Assembly: GCA_903911985.1 (NCBI GenBank)
Contig: CAIWFP010000104.1
Location: 1 to 6,015 of the forward strand
Origin: an uncultured Sphingomonadales bacterium
GTDB taxonomy: Bacteria; Pseudomonadota; Alphaproteobacteria; Sphingomonadales; Sphingomonadaceae
Direction: 5' to 3'
DNA length: 6,015 nt
In this document: in pieces, positions 1-5,512 of the stretch
Layout: every line of letters starts with the position of its first letter
How positions within the stretch are numbered: position 1 is the stretch's first letter
Notes under the pieces: generated by a model
Seen by the model: the letters and a program-made list of their open reading frames with translations, nothing else
Told to the model about the DNA's origin: nothing
Database searches by the model: none
Position numbers and translations under genes: made by a program

Positions 1-84
1 CCAAGGCGCGGGCAATGACAATTAATGGGAGCGCGAGGGGGTAACCCACTCGCATCTATCACTTACCTTCTGACCCCCTTCCCC

Positions 85-114
85 TTCAAACACCCTTCCC
101 CCTCCCCTTAAAAT
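85..114 (+). promoter_or_regulatory. Candidate promoter for nth
   Basis: A TAAAAT box at 109-114 matches the -10 consensus at five of six positions. TTCAAA at 85-90 is a four-of-six match to the -35 consensus, with an 18-base spacer. The predicted transcript start, near 121, would leave a leader of only about ten bases before the nth ATG. The boxes stand out because the surroundings are C-rich. No experimental support; this is pattern matching only. Confidence 0.33.
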
Positions 115-131
115 CCCGCAAAACCCCATCC

Positions 132-797
132 ATGAACAAAGCCGCCATTTTCGAATTCTTCCGCCGTCTGGCCGAGGCCAACCCCTCGCCCGAGACGGAG
201 CTTGCCTTCACTAACACCTACCAGCTTCTGGTCGCGGTGGTGCTCTCGGCGCAATCCACCGATGTCGGGGTAAACAAGGCCACGCGGGCGCTGTTCAGCG
301 AAGTCCACACGCCCGCCGAGATGGTTGCCCTTGGCGAGGATGGGCTCAAGGATCACATCAAGACCATCGGCCTGTTCAACGCCAAGGCGAAGAACGTCAT
401 CGCCCTGTCGCAGCAACTCATCCGCGATCACCACGGCGAGGTCCCGGCCGACCGTGAGGCCCTGGAGCGCCTGCCGGGCGTCGGCCGCAAGACCGCCAAT
501 GTCGCGATGAACTGCGCCTTCGGGGCGGAGACCTTCGCGGTGGACACCCATATTTTCCGCCTCGGGAACCGCACGGGTCTGGCGAAGGGCAAAACCGTGC
601 TGGCGGTGGAAAAGGCGCTGGAAAAGAAGGTCCCCGCCCCGTTTCGCGTCGGCGCGCACCACTGGCTGATCCTGCACGGCCGCTACATCTGCAAGGCGCG
701 CAACCCGGAGTGCTGGCGCTGCCCCTTGGCCGATCTCTGCGACTTCAAGGGCAAAGTTATGGAAAAGAAGGGGGTTCCGGACAAGAAGGCGAAGTAG
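132..797 (+). CDS. nth: Endonuclease III (DNA glycosylase/AP lyase)
   Basis: The 221-residue product is a base-excision-repair enzyme that removes oxidised pyrimidines and nicks the abasic site by beta-elimination. The helix-hairpin-helix motif LPGVGRKTA (114-122) carries the catalytic lysine K120, and D138 lies in VDTHIFRL; both fall at the same numbers as in E. coli Nth. The [4Fe-4S] ligands C187, C194, C197 and C203 have the family spacing C-x6-C-x2-C-x5-C, also at E. coli positions. Length is normal (E. coli 211) with a short basic tail, EKKGVPDKKAK. The ATG at 132 gives the usual family N-terminus (IFEFFRRLAEANP). No Shine-Dalgarno sequence is visible upstream, so initiation may be leaderless or SD-independent. 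The gene stands alone on the + strand here and its last 41 bases overlap a convergent small gene. Confidence 0.97.
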   Translation: MNKAAIFEFFRRLAEANPSPETELAFTNTYQLLVAVVLSAQSTDVGVNKATRALFSEVHTPAEMVALGEDGLKDHIKTIGLFNAKAKNVIALSQQLIRDHHGEVPADREALERLPGVGRKTANVAMNCAFGAETFAVDTHIFRLGNRTGLAKGKTVLAVEKALEKKVPAPFRVGAHHWLILHGRYICKARNPECWRCPLADLCDFKGKVMEKKGVPDKKAK

Positions 798-1035
798 CGC
801 CCCCCAACAATGCCCCTCCCCCTTGAGAGGGAGGCCGGGTGGAGCTGCGCGCTCCCCGCACCTTGGGGCCCCGCACCTTGGCGCCCCCCGCCTTGGCAGA
901 GGTCAGATGAACCCCCCAGCACCGCTCGCAAACATAGGCCCGCAGGACCAGCCCAAACCCCTCCGCCGCCGCCAGCGCCGCCTCGCGGCTACCATACCGC
1001 TGCTTGCGCCGACAGATGCTCAGCCGCGTGCGCAC
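757..1035 (-). CDS. Small zinc-ribbon-like hypothetical protein
   Basis: I cannot name this 92-residue protein. Residues 1-46 look like a real folded unit: C8, a basic KQRY segment, an alanine-rich helix (about 16-28), then CERCWGVHLTS with C36, C39 and H43, a plausible zinc-binding set C-x27-C-x2-C-x3-H. Short proteins ending in a Cys pair followed by HLTS are a pattern I associate with uncharacterised bacterial and phage proteins. From residue 47 on the sequence is low in complexity (AKVRGPKVRGA, then Pro/Ser/Gly) and comes from intergenic-type repeats, so the stop may simply lie beyond the ancestral end. The GTG start at 1035 lies 16 bases after the dapE stop, suggesting expression from dapE mRNA; no other in-frame start lies between it and the upstream stop TAG at 1057-1059. 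The 3' end overlaps nth by 41 bases. DNA-, RNA- or protein-binding is possible but unproven. Confidence 0.6.
   Translation of the reverse strand: MRTRLSICRRKQRYGSREAALAAAEGFGLVLRAYVCERCWGVHLTSAKAGGAKVRGPKVRGARSSTRPPSQGGGALLGGATSPSCPEPPSFP
815..834. terminator. Short hairpin downstream of nth
   Basis: CCTCCC (815-820) pairs perfectly with GGGAGG (829-834) around an eight-base loop, 17 bases after the nth stop. No T-run follows, so it is at best a weak or factor-assisted terminator for nth. It also lies inside the tail of the opposite small gene. Hairpins of this C/G-rich kind are common between genes in GC-rich alphaproteobacteria. Confidence 0.25.
854..896. repeat. Short tandem GC-rich repeats (CCCCGCACCTTGG)
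   Basis: The 13-mer CCCCGCACCTTGG occurs exactly at 854-866 and again at 869-881. A third copy lacking two bases (CCCCGCCTTGG) lies at 886-896. Between the first two is the palindrome GGGGCCCC (865-872). On the minus strand the repeats encode the repetitive AKVRGPKVRGA part of the small protein's tail, which suggests that the tail arose by short duplications in former intergenic DNA. Confidence 0.6.
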
Positions 1036-1051
1036 ACCATCATCCCGCCCA

Positions 1052-2200
1052 TCAACCTAACAGCGCCGCCTCGGCAATCCGCCGATAGATCCGCGCCAGC
1101 ACGGCCAGATCCGCCACCGCCACCGCCTCGTCGCGCTTGTGCATGGTGGCGTTGGACAGGCCAAACTCGATCACCGGGCACAGGTCTTTCAAAAACCGCG
1201 CGTCAGAGGTCCCCCCCGTGGTGGAAATCTCCGCCTCCACCCCGGTCTCCACCAGAATCGCGTCCCGCACGATGGCCGAAAACTCCCCCGGCGGCGTCAA
1301 AAACGCCTCGCCCGAGACCACCCCCCGCGCTGTTCCCCCATGGCTTGCGGCAATCGCGCCCACCCGCGCGATCAGGCTTTCGCCGGTATGCAAATCATTA
1401 AACCGGATCGATATCCGCGCCGATGCCCTGGGCGGAATGACATTGGTCGCCGGGTTGCCCACGGTAATCTCGGTAATCTCCAGATTGGAAGGCTGAAACC
1501 AGTCCGTCCCCCCGTCCAGCACCAGCGCGTCCAGCTCGGCCAGCATTGCCACCATCCGGGGCACGGGGTTGTCGGCCAGATGCGGATAGGCGACATGCCC
1601 CTCGCGCCCCGCCACCTCCAGCCAGATGTTCACCGATCCGCGCCGCCCCACCTTCATCATGTCGCCCAGCCGATGCGCCGAGGTCGGCTCGCCAACAAGG
1701 CACAGGTCGGGCGCATGCCCATTCGCGCGCATCCAGTCGATCAGCGCCAGCGTGCCAAACCGCGCTGGCCCCTCCTCGTCGCCGGTGATGACAAAGCTGA
1801 CGGTCCCCGCCTCGCGCGGCAGCATCGCCACGGCCCCCACCATGGCGGCGATGGCCCCCTTCATGTCCACCGCCCCGCGCCCATAGAGCAGATCCCCGCG
1901 CACCTCGGGCGCGAAAGGGGCCGATTCCCACCCCTCCCCCGGCGGCACCACATCCAGATGCCCGGCAAAGGCGAGATGCTGGCACCCGACAGGCCCCTGC
2001 CGGATGGCGAACAAATTCTCCACCGGCCCGTCGGGCGCCTCCCCGGCCGAAAAACGGTGCACCGCAAAGCCCAGCGGCGCCAATTGCCCCTCCAGACAAT
2101 CAAACACCATCCCGGCGGCGGGCGTCACACTCGGGCACGCGATCAAGGCCTCGGCCAGCGCGGCAACATCAGGTTCGGTTTGGATAGAAGTCTGGCTCAC
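1052..2200 (-). CDS. dapE: Succinyl-diaminopimelate desuccinylase
   Basis: The 382-residue M20-family metallopeptidase hydrolyses N-succinyl-LL-2,6-diaminopimelate to LL-diaminopimelate and succinate, the late step feeding lysine and peptidoglycan synthesis in the cytoplasm. With the GTG at 2200 as residue 1, the di-zinc centre is complete: H81 (GHLDVVP, with D83 assisting), D112 (YGRGAVDMKG), the catalytic/ligand pair E142-E143 (TGDEEG), E171 (VGEPTS) and H354 (NATMHKRDE). The dimerisation (lid) domain lies between, about residues 170-290. Length is close to the usual 375-380. The frame stays open to a TTG at 2236 (394 residues), but that codon overlaps a possible -35 box, and the family N-terminus (ALAEALIACPSVTPA) begins soon after the GTG. 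No Shine-Dalgarno site is seen. No other dap gene lies in the window. It is divergent from the cupin gene and has the small gene directly downstream. Confidence 0.95.
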   Translation of the reverse strand: MSQTSIQTEPDVAALAEALIACPSVTPAAGMVFDCLEGQLAPLGFAVHRFSAGEAPDGPVENLFAIRQGPVGCQHLAFAGHLDVVPPGEGWESAPFAPEVRGDLLYGRGAVDMKGAIAAMVGAVAMLPREAGTVSFVITGDEEGPARFGTLALIDWMRANGHAPDLCLVGEPTSAHRLGDMMKVGRRGSVNIWLEVAGREGHVAYPHLADNPVPRMVAMLAELDALVLDGGTDWFQPSNLEITEITVGNPATNVIPPRASARISIRFNDLHTGESLIARVGAIAASHGGTARGVVSGEAFLTPPGEFSAIVRDAILVETGVEAEISTTGGTSDARFLKDLCPVIEFGLSNATMHKRDEAVAVADLAVLARIYRRIAEAALLG

Positions 2201-2207
2201 CCGCACA

Positions 2208-2236
2208 GAGTTAGGCAAATGTCGCGAACCCCGCAA
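2208..2236 (-). promoter_or_regulatory. Candidate dapE promoter (leaderless transcript)
   Basis: On the minus strand TTGCGG (2236-2231) and TAACTC (2213-2208) are separated by exactly 17 bases. A start point about eight bases beyond the -10 box would fall on or next to the GTG at 2200, giving a leaderless mRNA. This agrees with the lack of a ribosome binding site. The match to consensus is only moderate. Confidence 0.3.
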
Positions 2237-2280
2237 GTGCGCGCGCCGTCAGGATCGCGGGCGGACATATCTCTTGGCGG

Positions 2281-2309
2281 TTGCCAGTCCAAAACGGGCT
2301 TGCAATACC
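2281..2309 (+). promoter_or_regulatory. Weak candidate promoter for the cupin gene
   Basis: TTGCCA (2281-2286) and AATACC (2304-2309) are spaced by 17 bases upstream of the cupin gene. The -35 match is good, the -10 match poor. The predicted start near 2316 would put the ribosome binding site at the very 5' end of the mRNA. Together with the dapE promoter this would make 2201-2326 a divergent control region of about 126 bases. Confidence 0.2.
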
Positions 2310-2315
2310 GTCGGC

Positions 2316-2322
2316 AGGAGGA
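2316..2322 (+). promoter_or_regulatory. Ribosome binding site of the cupin gene
   Basis: AGGAGGA is a near-perfect Shine-Dalgarno sequence ending four bases before the ATG at 2327. It fixes the start in a frame that is otherwise open for more than 1 kb upstream. It is the only strong site of this kind in the window. Confidence 0.8.
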
Positions 2323-2326
2323 CGTC

Positions 2327-2770
2327 ATGCCAAAGCTAAATCTTGATGCCATCGAGCAGGTCAATTCCACCACCTACCCGCCCAGCTTCGCCGCGCCGGT
2401 GGGTGGGCGCTGGTCTCGCCGGCTGGCGCCACATGCCGGCCTCACCGAATTGGGGGCCTCGCATGTCGTGCTAAAACCCGGCGCATGGTCCTCCCATCGA
2501 CACTGGCACGACAACGAGGACGAGATGGTCATCATGCTCGCGGGCGAGGCGGTGCTGGTGGAGGACGCGGCCCGCACGCCCTTGCGCGCCGGAGACATCG
2601 CCACCTTTGCCAAGGGCATTGCCAACGGCCACCACCTCATCAACGAAAGCGCCGCCGATTGCGCCTTCGTGGCAATCAGCGCCGGCCAGCGCACCACCGC
2701 CGGCTATTCGGATATCGACATGATCTGGATCGATGGCGGCTATGCCCGGCGCGACGGCCAGCCCTACTAA
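2327..2770 (+). CDS. Single-domain cupin protein, function unknown
   Basis: The 147-residue protein is one double-stranded beta-helix of the cupin_2 kind, resembling uncharacterised proteins of the COG3837 type. Cupin motif 1 is visible: G52, H57, H59, then E66 followed six residues later by G73. H61 and E64 are also near, so the exact fourth ligand is uncertain. Motif 2 is degenerate: G89, A95 where proline is usual, and H102-x3-N106. The His/Glu set should bind one divalent metal. The C-terminus (YSDIDMIWIDGGYARRDGQPY, 127-147) ends in a DG-x-PY form common in this group. There is no signal peptide or DNA-binding domain, so it is probably cytosolic. Substrate is unknown; small-molecule sensing, or isomerase or dioxygenase chemistry, are all possible. 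It is monocistronic, divergent from dapE and ends just before a palindromic element. Confidence 0.85.
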   Translation: MPKLNLDAIEQVNSTTYPPSFAAPVGGRWSRRLAPHAGLTELGASHVVLKPGAWSSHRHWHDNEDEMVIMLAGEAVLVEDAARTPLRAGDIATFAKGIANGHHLINESAADCAFVAISAGQRTTAGYSDIDMIWIDGGYARRDGQPY

Positions 2771-2776
2771 CCGCCC

Positions 2777-2883
2777 TTATACCAAGGCGCTGAGATGCTG
2801 ACGCATCACGCCTTGGAAATGTTCAAGCGCCACACGGGCTTAACCAAGGTCCGATGAGTCAAGCTCATCGAACCTTGGTATTA
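2777..2883. repeat. Palindromic MITE/REP-like intergenic element
   Basis: The element is bounded by perfect 8-base inverted termini, TACCAAGG (2780-2787) and CCTTGGTA (2873-2880), and TTA lies directly outside both (2777-2779 and 2881-2883), as a 3-base target duplication would. Inside are two hairpins. The first pairs CCAAGGCG (2782-2789) with CGCCTTGG (2809-2816) and contains an inner stem GATGC/GCATC around TGAC. The second pairs ACCAAGGT (2843-2850) with ACCTTGGT (2872-2879) and CGATGAG (2852-2858) with CTCATCG (2864-2870), one mismatch between. A 26-base spacer separates them. No protein is encoded. The layout fits a non-autonomous mobile repeat or paired REP unit inserted between convergent genes. 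Confidence 0.7.
2843..2879. terminator. Strong hairpin, possible bidirectional terminator
   Basis: This second hairpin of the palindromic element has 15 paired bases with a single internal mismatch and a five-base loop. It lies in the gap where the cupin gene (+) and the nuclease gene (-) converge, so it could stop or stabilise both transcripts. There is no run of T on either side (only ATTA follows on the + strand), so intrinsic termination is uncertain. Confidence 0.35.
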
Positions 2884-2890
2884 CCAGACC

Positions 2891-3781
2891 CTAACGCCCC
2901 AGCGCCTCATCCAGCACCCGCGCCAGCCGCAGCCCGGCCCGCACCAGCCGCTCCCGGGCGATCGGTGTCGCGGCATCAATCTGCGCCTGAGAGATGGTCA
3001 CCGGAGCACTCCCATGCCCCCCGCAGGTCTTGCGCCCAAAGGCCTCGGGATAGACCACCTCCCGGGCGATGCTCCAGCTTTCCCGCGCCCAGTCCGCCAC
3101 GCCGCCGCCCGCCAGCCTCGCCTTTTCCTCCCGCGAATAGACCCGCACCAAGGCTCCCGCCCCAGCGCCCGGCCCAACTCCCCGGCCAGCCCCGCTGGCG
3201 ATGGCGGCATCGGCCATGGTGCCATCCCACATCTGGTGCAGATTGCCCTCCACATGGCCGGGCCAGCTGGCAATCACATCATTGCCACCCCGGTCATTGT
3301 TGTCGGCGGCGTGCAGGGGCATGTGAATATCGCCAACAAAATGGGCAAGAAAGGCCAGCGCCGCCAGCCTCTGCGCGGGCGGCAAGCCTTTGTCGGCCAG
3401 CGCCGCCCGGTCGCGCTCAATCTGCGCGGTGATGCATTTGCCGCCCGGGCAATGGGCATGGGGGTCAAAGCCCGCGCCACACACCGGCCCGTCCTGATAA
3501 TGCCAGGCAAAGGTATAGTGCCAGCGGTCCGGATCCCCGCGCAGGCAATCGGGCCACACGGCGGCATCCGAAAGGCTGGCCACATGGCAGGCGGGCGTGG
3601 TCAGCCCCTGCTCGGCGCGCAGCAATTGGGCGATGGCCCCCGCGGTTCGCGGCGAAACATTGGCCATGGCGATATCGGCAATCACCCGGTGCCCCCGCTC
3701 GCCCCAGGCCATTGCCGGAACCGCAAAGCCCAGCCCCAACAGCGCCAGCACCAGCGCCGCCAAGCGCACCCCGCGCCTCAA
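2891..3781 (-). CDS. Exported S1/P1-type zinc nuclease
   Basis: The 296-residue protein belongs to the S1/P1 nuclease family, trinuclear-zinc phosphodiesterases that cut single-stranded nucleic acid. A signal peptide is clear: basic MRRGVR, a hydrophobic core (7-20) and cleavage after AMA at residue 25. This exposes W26, whose free amino group is a zinc ligand in this family. Other ligands fit P1 nuclease spacing: H31, D72, H88, H147, D151, H157, H182 and D186. Cysteines at 65, 79, 101, 111 and 116 may form disulfides. A Gly/Ala-rich stretch at 196-210 looks like a loop insertion. The product should act in the periplasm or outside the cell, perhaps scavenging nucleotides or phosphate. The TTG start shares four bases (TTGA) with the stop of the GST gene, implying coupled translation; a GTG four codons further in (3769) is the alternative. 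Confidence 0.9.
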   Translation of the reverse strand: MRRGVRLAALVLALLGLGFAVPAMAWGERGHRVIADIAMANVSPRTAGAIAQLLRAEQGLTTPACHVASLSDAAVWPDCLRGDPDRWHYTFAWHYQDGPVCGAGFDPHAHCPGGKCITAQIERDRAALADKGLPPAQRLAALAFLAHFVGDIHMPLHAADNNDRGGNDVIASWPGHVEGNLHQMWDGTMADAAIASGAGRGVGPGAGAGALVRVYSREEKARLAGGGVADWARESWSIAREVVYPEAFGRKTCGGHGSAPVTISQAQIDAATPIARERLVRAGLRLARVLDEALGR

Positions 3782-4461
3782 GCGGAAACCGCCTGCTCAA
3801 AGCGTTCCACCACCCATTCCTCCCGCCCGGCCGCCTCGATCCACGCCCGCATCCACGGGTGCTCCACCACCGCCATGGCATAGGCCTCGGCAAAGCCCGG
3901 CAATGCCACGCCATAGGTGACAAACCGCAGCACAATCGGCGCAAAGGCGATATCCGCCGCGCAAAATCCACCAAACAGGAATGGCCCGCCCTGCCCATGC
4001 CGCGCCCGCGCCTCGGCCCACAGGGTCAGGATACGGTCGCAATCCCCCCGCGCCGCCGCATTCAGCACAAAGCCCTGATAGCGCCGGCGGATGTTCATCG
4101 GGCACTGCCCGCGAAGCCCCGCAAAGGAAGAATGCATCTCCGCCACCATCGCCCGGGCCAAAGCGCGCGGCTCATCGCCCCTGGGCCAAAACCGGTCGCG
4201 CCCCACCCTGTCGGCCAGATATTCCAGAATGGCGAGACTGTCCCACACCACGGCCGCCGCTTCCGGGCGCTCATCCCACAGCACCGGCACCCGCCCAGCC
4301 GAGGGGGCAAGCAGAGCCTTGGCGTCGCCATCCGCCACCACCCCGGAGCCATAAAGCGGCACCACCACCTCGCCAAACGCCAAGCCCGATTGCTTCGCCG
4401 CCAGCCACCCCCGCAAGGACCAGCTCGAATAATTGCGATTGCCCAGAATTAGCCGCATCAT
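3778..4461 (-). CDS. Glutathione S-transferase family protein
   Basis: The 227-residue cytosolic protein has the two-domain GST plan. The thioredoxin-like N-domain begins MMRLILGNRNYSSWSLR, where Y11, S12 and S13 hold the likely catalytic hydroxyl for activating glutathione. V58-P59 is the cis-proline turn, and D74-S75 (VVWDSLAILEYLADR) is the gamma-glutamyl binding pair. The all-helical C-domain follows from about residue 95, with the conserved folding motif around FCAADIAFAPI (166-176). The YSSWSLR start marks a bacterial subgroup of unknown substrate; detoxifying conjugation or a peroxidase-type role is possible. The start is set by AAGGGAA at 4476-4470, eight bases before the ATG at 4461; a second ATG follows at once (4458). 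An upstream in-frame TTG at 4506 has no ribosome binding site. It is first in a two-gene unit with the S1/P1 nuclease. Confidence 0.92.
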   Translation of the reverse strand: MMRLILGNRNYSSWSLRGWLAAKQSGLAFGEVVVPLYGSGVVADGDAKALLAPSAGRVPVLWDERPEAAAVVWDSLAILEYLADRVGRDRFWPRGDEPRALARAMVAEMHSSFAGLRGQCPMNIRRRYQGFVLNAAARGDCDRILTLWAEARARHGQGGPFLFGGFCAADIAFAPIVLRFVTYGVALPGFAEAYAMAVVEHPWMRAWIEAAGREEWVVERFEQAVSA

Positions 4462-4469
4462 CTGGCGTG

Positions 4470-4476
4470 TTCCCTT
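4470..4476 (-). promoter_or_regulatory. Ribosome binding site of the GST gene
   Basis: AAGGGAA on the minus strand ends eight bases before the ATG at 4461. It supports that ATG over the TTG at 4506, and slightly over the adjacent ATG at 4458. Confidence 0.55.
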
Positions 4477-4506
4477 GGTAAATTGATGAAGGGAAGACGC
4501 AAGCAA

Positions 4507-4518
4507 GGGTTACCCCCT
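4507..4518. repeat. 12-base motif GGGTTACCCCCT, second copy inverted at 36-47
   Basis: GGGTTACCCCCT here is the exact reverse complement of AGGGGGTAACCC at 36-47. Both copies are intergenic, near the 5' side of a gene (GST here, nth there), and are followed in the same orientation by a further C-rich stretch. It could be a scattered short intergenic repeat or a protein-binding site. Two copies in one window are too few to decide. Confidence 0.4.
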
Positions 4519-4658
4519 GCACCCCAAACCGTCTCCCGGCGAGAGGCCGCGCCAAACTCACCCACAGCCCCCAACCTCCCCGCGCCGCAGGCTATTAAAG
4601 CCGCCTCGCGGCAGAAACCGACGCCGAGAGCTGGTCACAACGCCGACAGGTATGGGGT

Positions 4659-4677
4659 TTGGGGCCTAAGCCCCCAA
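4659..4677 (-). terminator. Candidate hairpin terminator after engB
   Basis: GGGGC (4661-4665) pairs with GCCCC (4670-4674) around CTAA, extended by TT/AA across one bulged C. It lies about 60 bases beyond the engB stop in the direction of transcription. There is no T-tract, so the call is tentative. Confidence 0.25.
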
Positions 4678-4680
4678 GTC

Positions 4681-4728
4681 TACCCTCTTACCCGCCTACC
4701 CGCCTACCCGCTTACCCGCGTACCCGCT
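4681..4728. repeat. Six tandem copies of an 8-base unit TACCCGCN
   Basis: Six contiguous units are visible: TACCCTCT, TACCCGCC, TACCCGCC, TACCCGCT, TACCCGCG and TACCCGCT. The first is the most diverged; elsewhere variation is confined to the last base. On the minus strand it reads as repeated GCGGGTA starting eight bases after the engB stop. The period is not a multiple of three, so copy-number change would be tolerated only outside coding sequence. Confidence 0.85.
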
Positions 4729-4735
4729 CAAAACC

Positions 4736-5512
4736 TCAAATCAACGCATCCGCCAGCACCACCGCCCGCAACGCATCAATCCCCAGCCCCGTCTCCGAGG
4801 AGGTCAGCGCGATATCCGGGTGCGCGGCGGAATGTTTGCGCGCCTCGGCCCGCACACCGGCGAGGGTTGCGGCCAGTTCGCTGGCCTTCACCTTGTCGGC
4901 CTTGGTCAGCACCACGCGATAGCCCACCGCTGATTCATCGAGCATCCGCATCATCTCGATGTCTGGCGGCTTCACCCCGTGGCGGCTGTCGATGAGCAGC
5001 AGCGTGCGGCGCAATTCCACCCGCCCGCGCAGGAAGTCGCGCACCAGCCGCCGCCATTTCTCGGTCACGGCGGGCGGCGCCTTGGCAAAGCCATAGCCCG
5101 GCATATCCACCAGACGGAAAGCGGGCACCATGCCTGCCAGAGCCTCGCCCTCGGCCAGCCCCACATCGAAGAAGTTCAGCTCCTGCGTCCGCCCCGGCGT
5201 CACCGAAGTGCGCGCCAGCGACCGCCGCCCGGTGATGGCGTTGAGCAGCGAGCTCTTGCCCACGTTCGAGCGCCCCGCCAGCGCGATCTCCGGCGCGATA
5301 GCCTCGGGCAGAAACTTCAGCGCCGGTGCCGAGAGCAGAAAGGTGATCGGCCCGGAGAACAGCTTGCGCGCCCGCTCCGCCAGTTCCGGGTCTACCGGCG
5401 CGGCATCGGGCACCATCCCGTCCGCCCCGGCCACACCGATCGCCGCCCCCTCAAAAGGCCGGTCGAAGGGTTCGCCCTCGTCACCGTCATGCCCGGATGC
5501 GATAGCGTTCAC
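4736..5512 (-). CDS. engB: Ribosome-assembly GTPase EngB (YihA/YsxC)
   Basis: The 258-residue protein is a TrmE-Era-EngA-EngB-type GTPase needed for assembly of the large ribosomal subunit. All nucleotide motifs are present: G1 GRSNVGKSS (80-88), the G2 threonine in TSVTPGRTQ (102-110), G3 DMPGYG (136-141), G4 TKAD (203-206) and G5 TSS (237-239). The usual protein is about 200-215 residues. The excess is an acidic N-terminal extension of roughly 45 residues (GHDGDEGEPFDRPFEG and onward) with no recognised domain. The GTG start at 5512 shares four bases (GTGA) with the yidC stop, implying coupled translation. An internal ATG at 5416 (residue 33) would give a more typical 226-residue form, so the start is not fully settled. 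It is last in the yidC unit as seen here, with a repeat-rich gap after it. Confidence 0.96.
   Translation of the reverse strand: MNAIASGHDGDEGEPFDRPFEGAAIGVAGADGMVPDAAPVDPELAERARKLFSGPITFLLSAPALKFLPEAIAPEIALAGRSNVGKSSLLNAITGRRSLARTSVTPGRTQELNFFDVGLAEGEALAGMVPAFRLVDMPGYGFAKAPPAVTEKWRRLVRDFLRGRVELRRTLLLIDSRHGVKPPDIEMMRMLDESAVGYRVVLTKADKVKASELAATLAGVRAEARKHSAAHPDIALTSSETGLGIDALRAVVLADALI

Larger units (their letters stand above)
4462..4735. other. 274-base intergenic region between engB and GST gene
   Basis: No convincing gene lies here; the open frames have no start signals and are rich in Pro, Arg and Ala. It holds the GST ribosome binding site, the 12-base inverted motif (4507-4518), a small stem GCCGC/GCGGC (4600-4604 and 4608-4612), a bulged hairpin (4659-4677) and the 8-base tandem repeat (4681-4728). 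The GST promoter should lie within it, but no pair of boxes is convincing. It separates the yidC-engB transcript from the GST-nuclease unit. Confidence 0.5.

Noticed and set aside
1..9. CCAAGGCGC at the window edge, identical to the start of the palindromic element at 2782-2790
   Set aside because: The match ends after nine bases and no hairpin partner or second stem follows. It could be the tail of another gene or chance; the sequence to the left is needed to tell.
108..677. 189-residue minus-strand open frame opposite nth
   Set aside because: It is the mirror of nth; the amino-acid pattern follows the complement of nth codons and matches no family I know.
1139..2326. Long + strand open frame opposite dapE, continuous with the cupin gene
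   Set aside because: It is His/Arg/Pro-rich antisense sequence of a clearly real gene. The cupin has its own strong ribosome binding site and ATG at 2327, so no fusion is supported.
3014..3883. Long + strand open frames opposite the nuclease and GST genes (also 2854-3432, 3712-4452)
   Set aside because: They are antisense shadows of complete, motif-bearing minus-strand genes, with compositions typical of GC-rich noncoding frames and no start signals.
4681..4728. Possible CRISPR array
   Set aside because: Units are eight bases long and directly adjacent, with no spacers and no cas genes; this is a simple tandem repeat.
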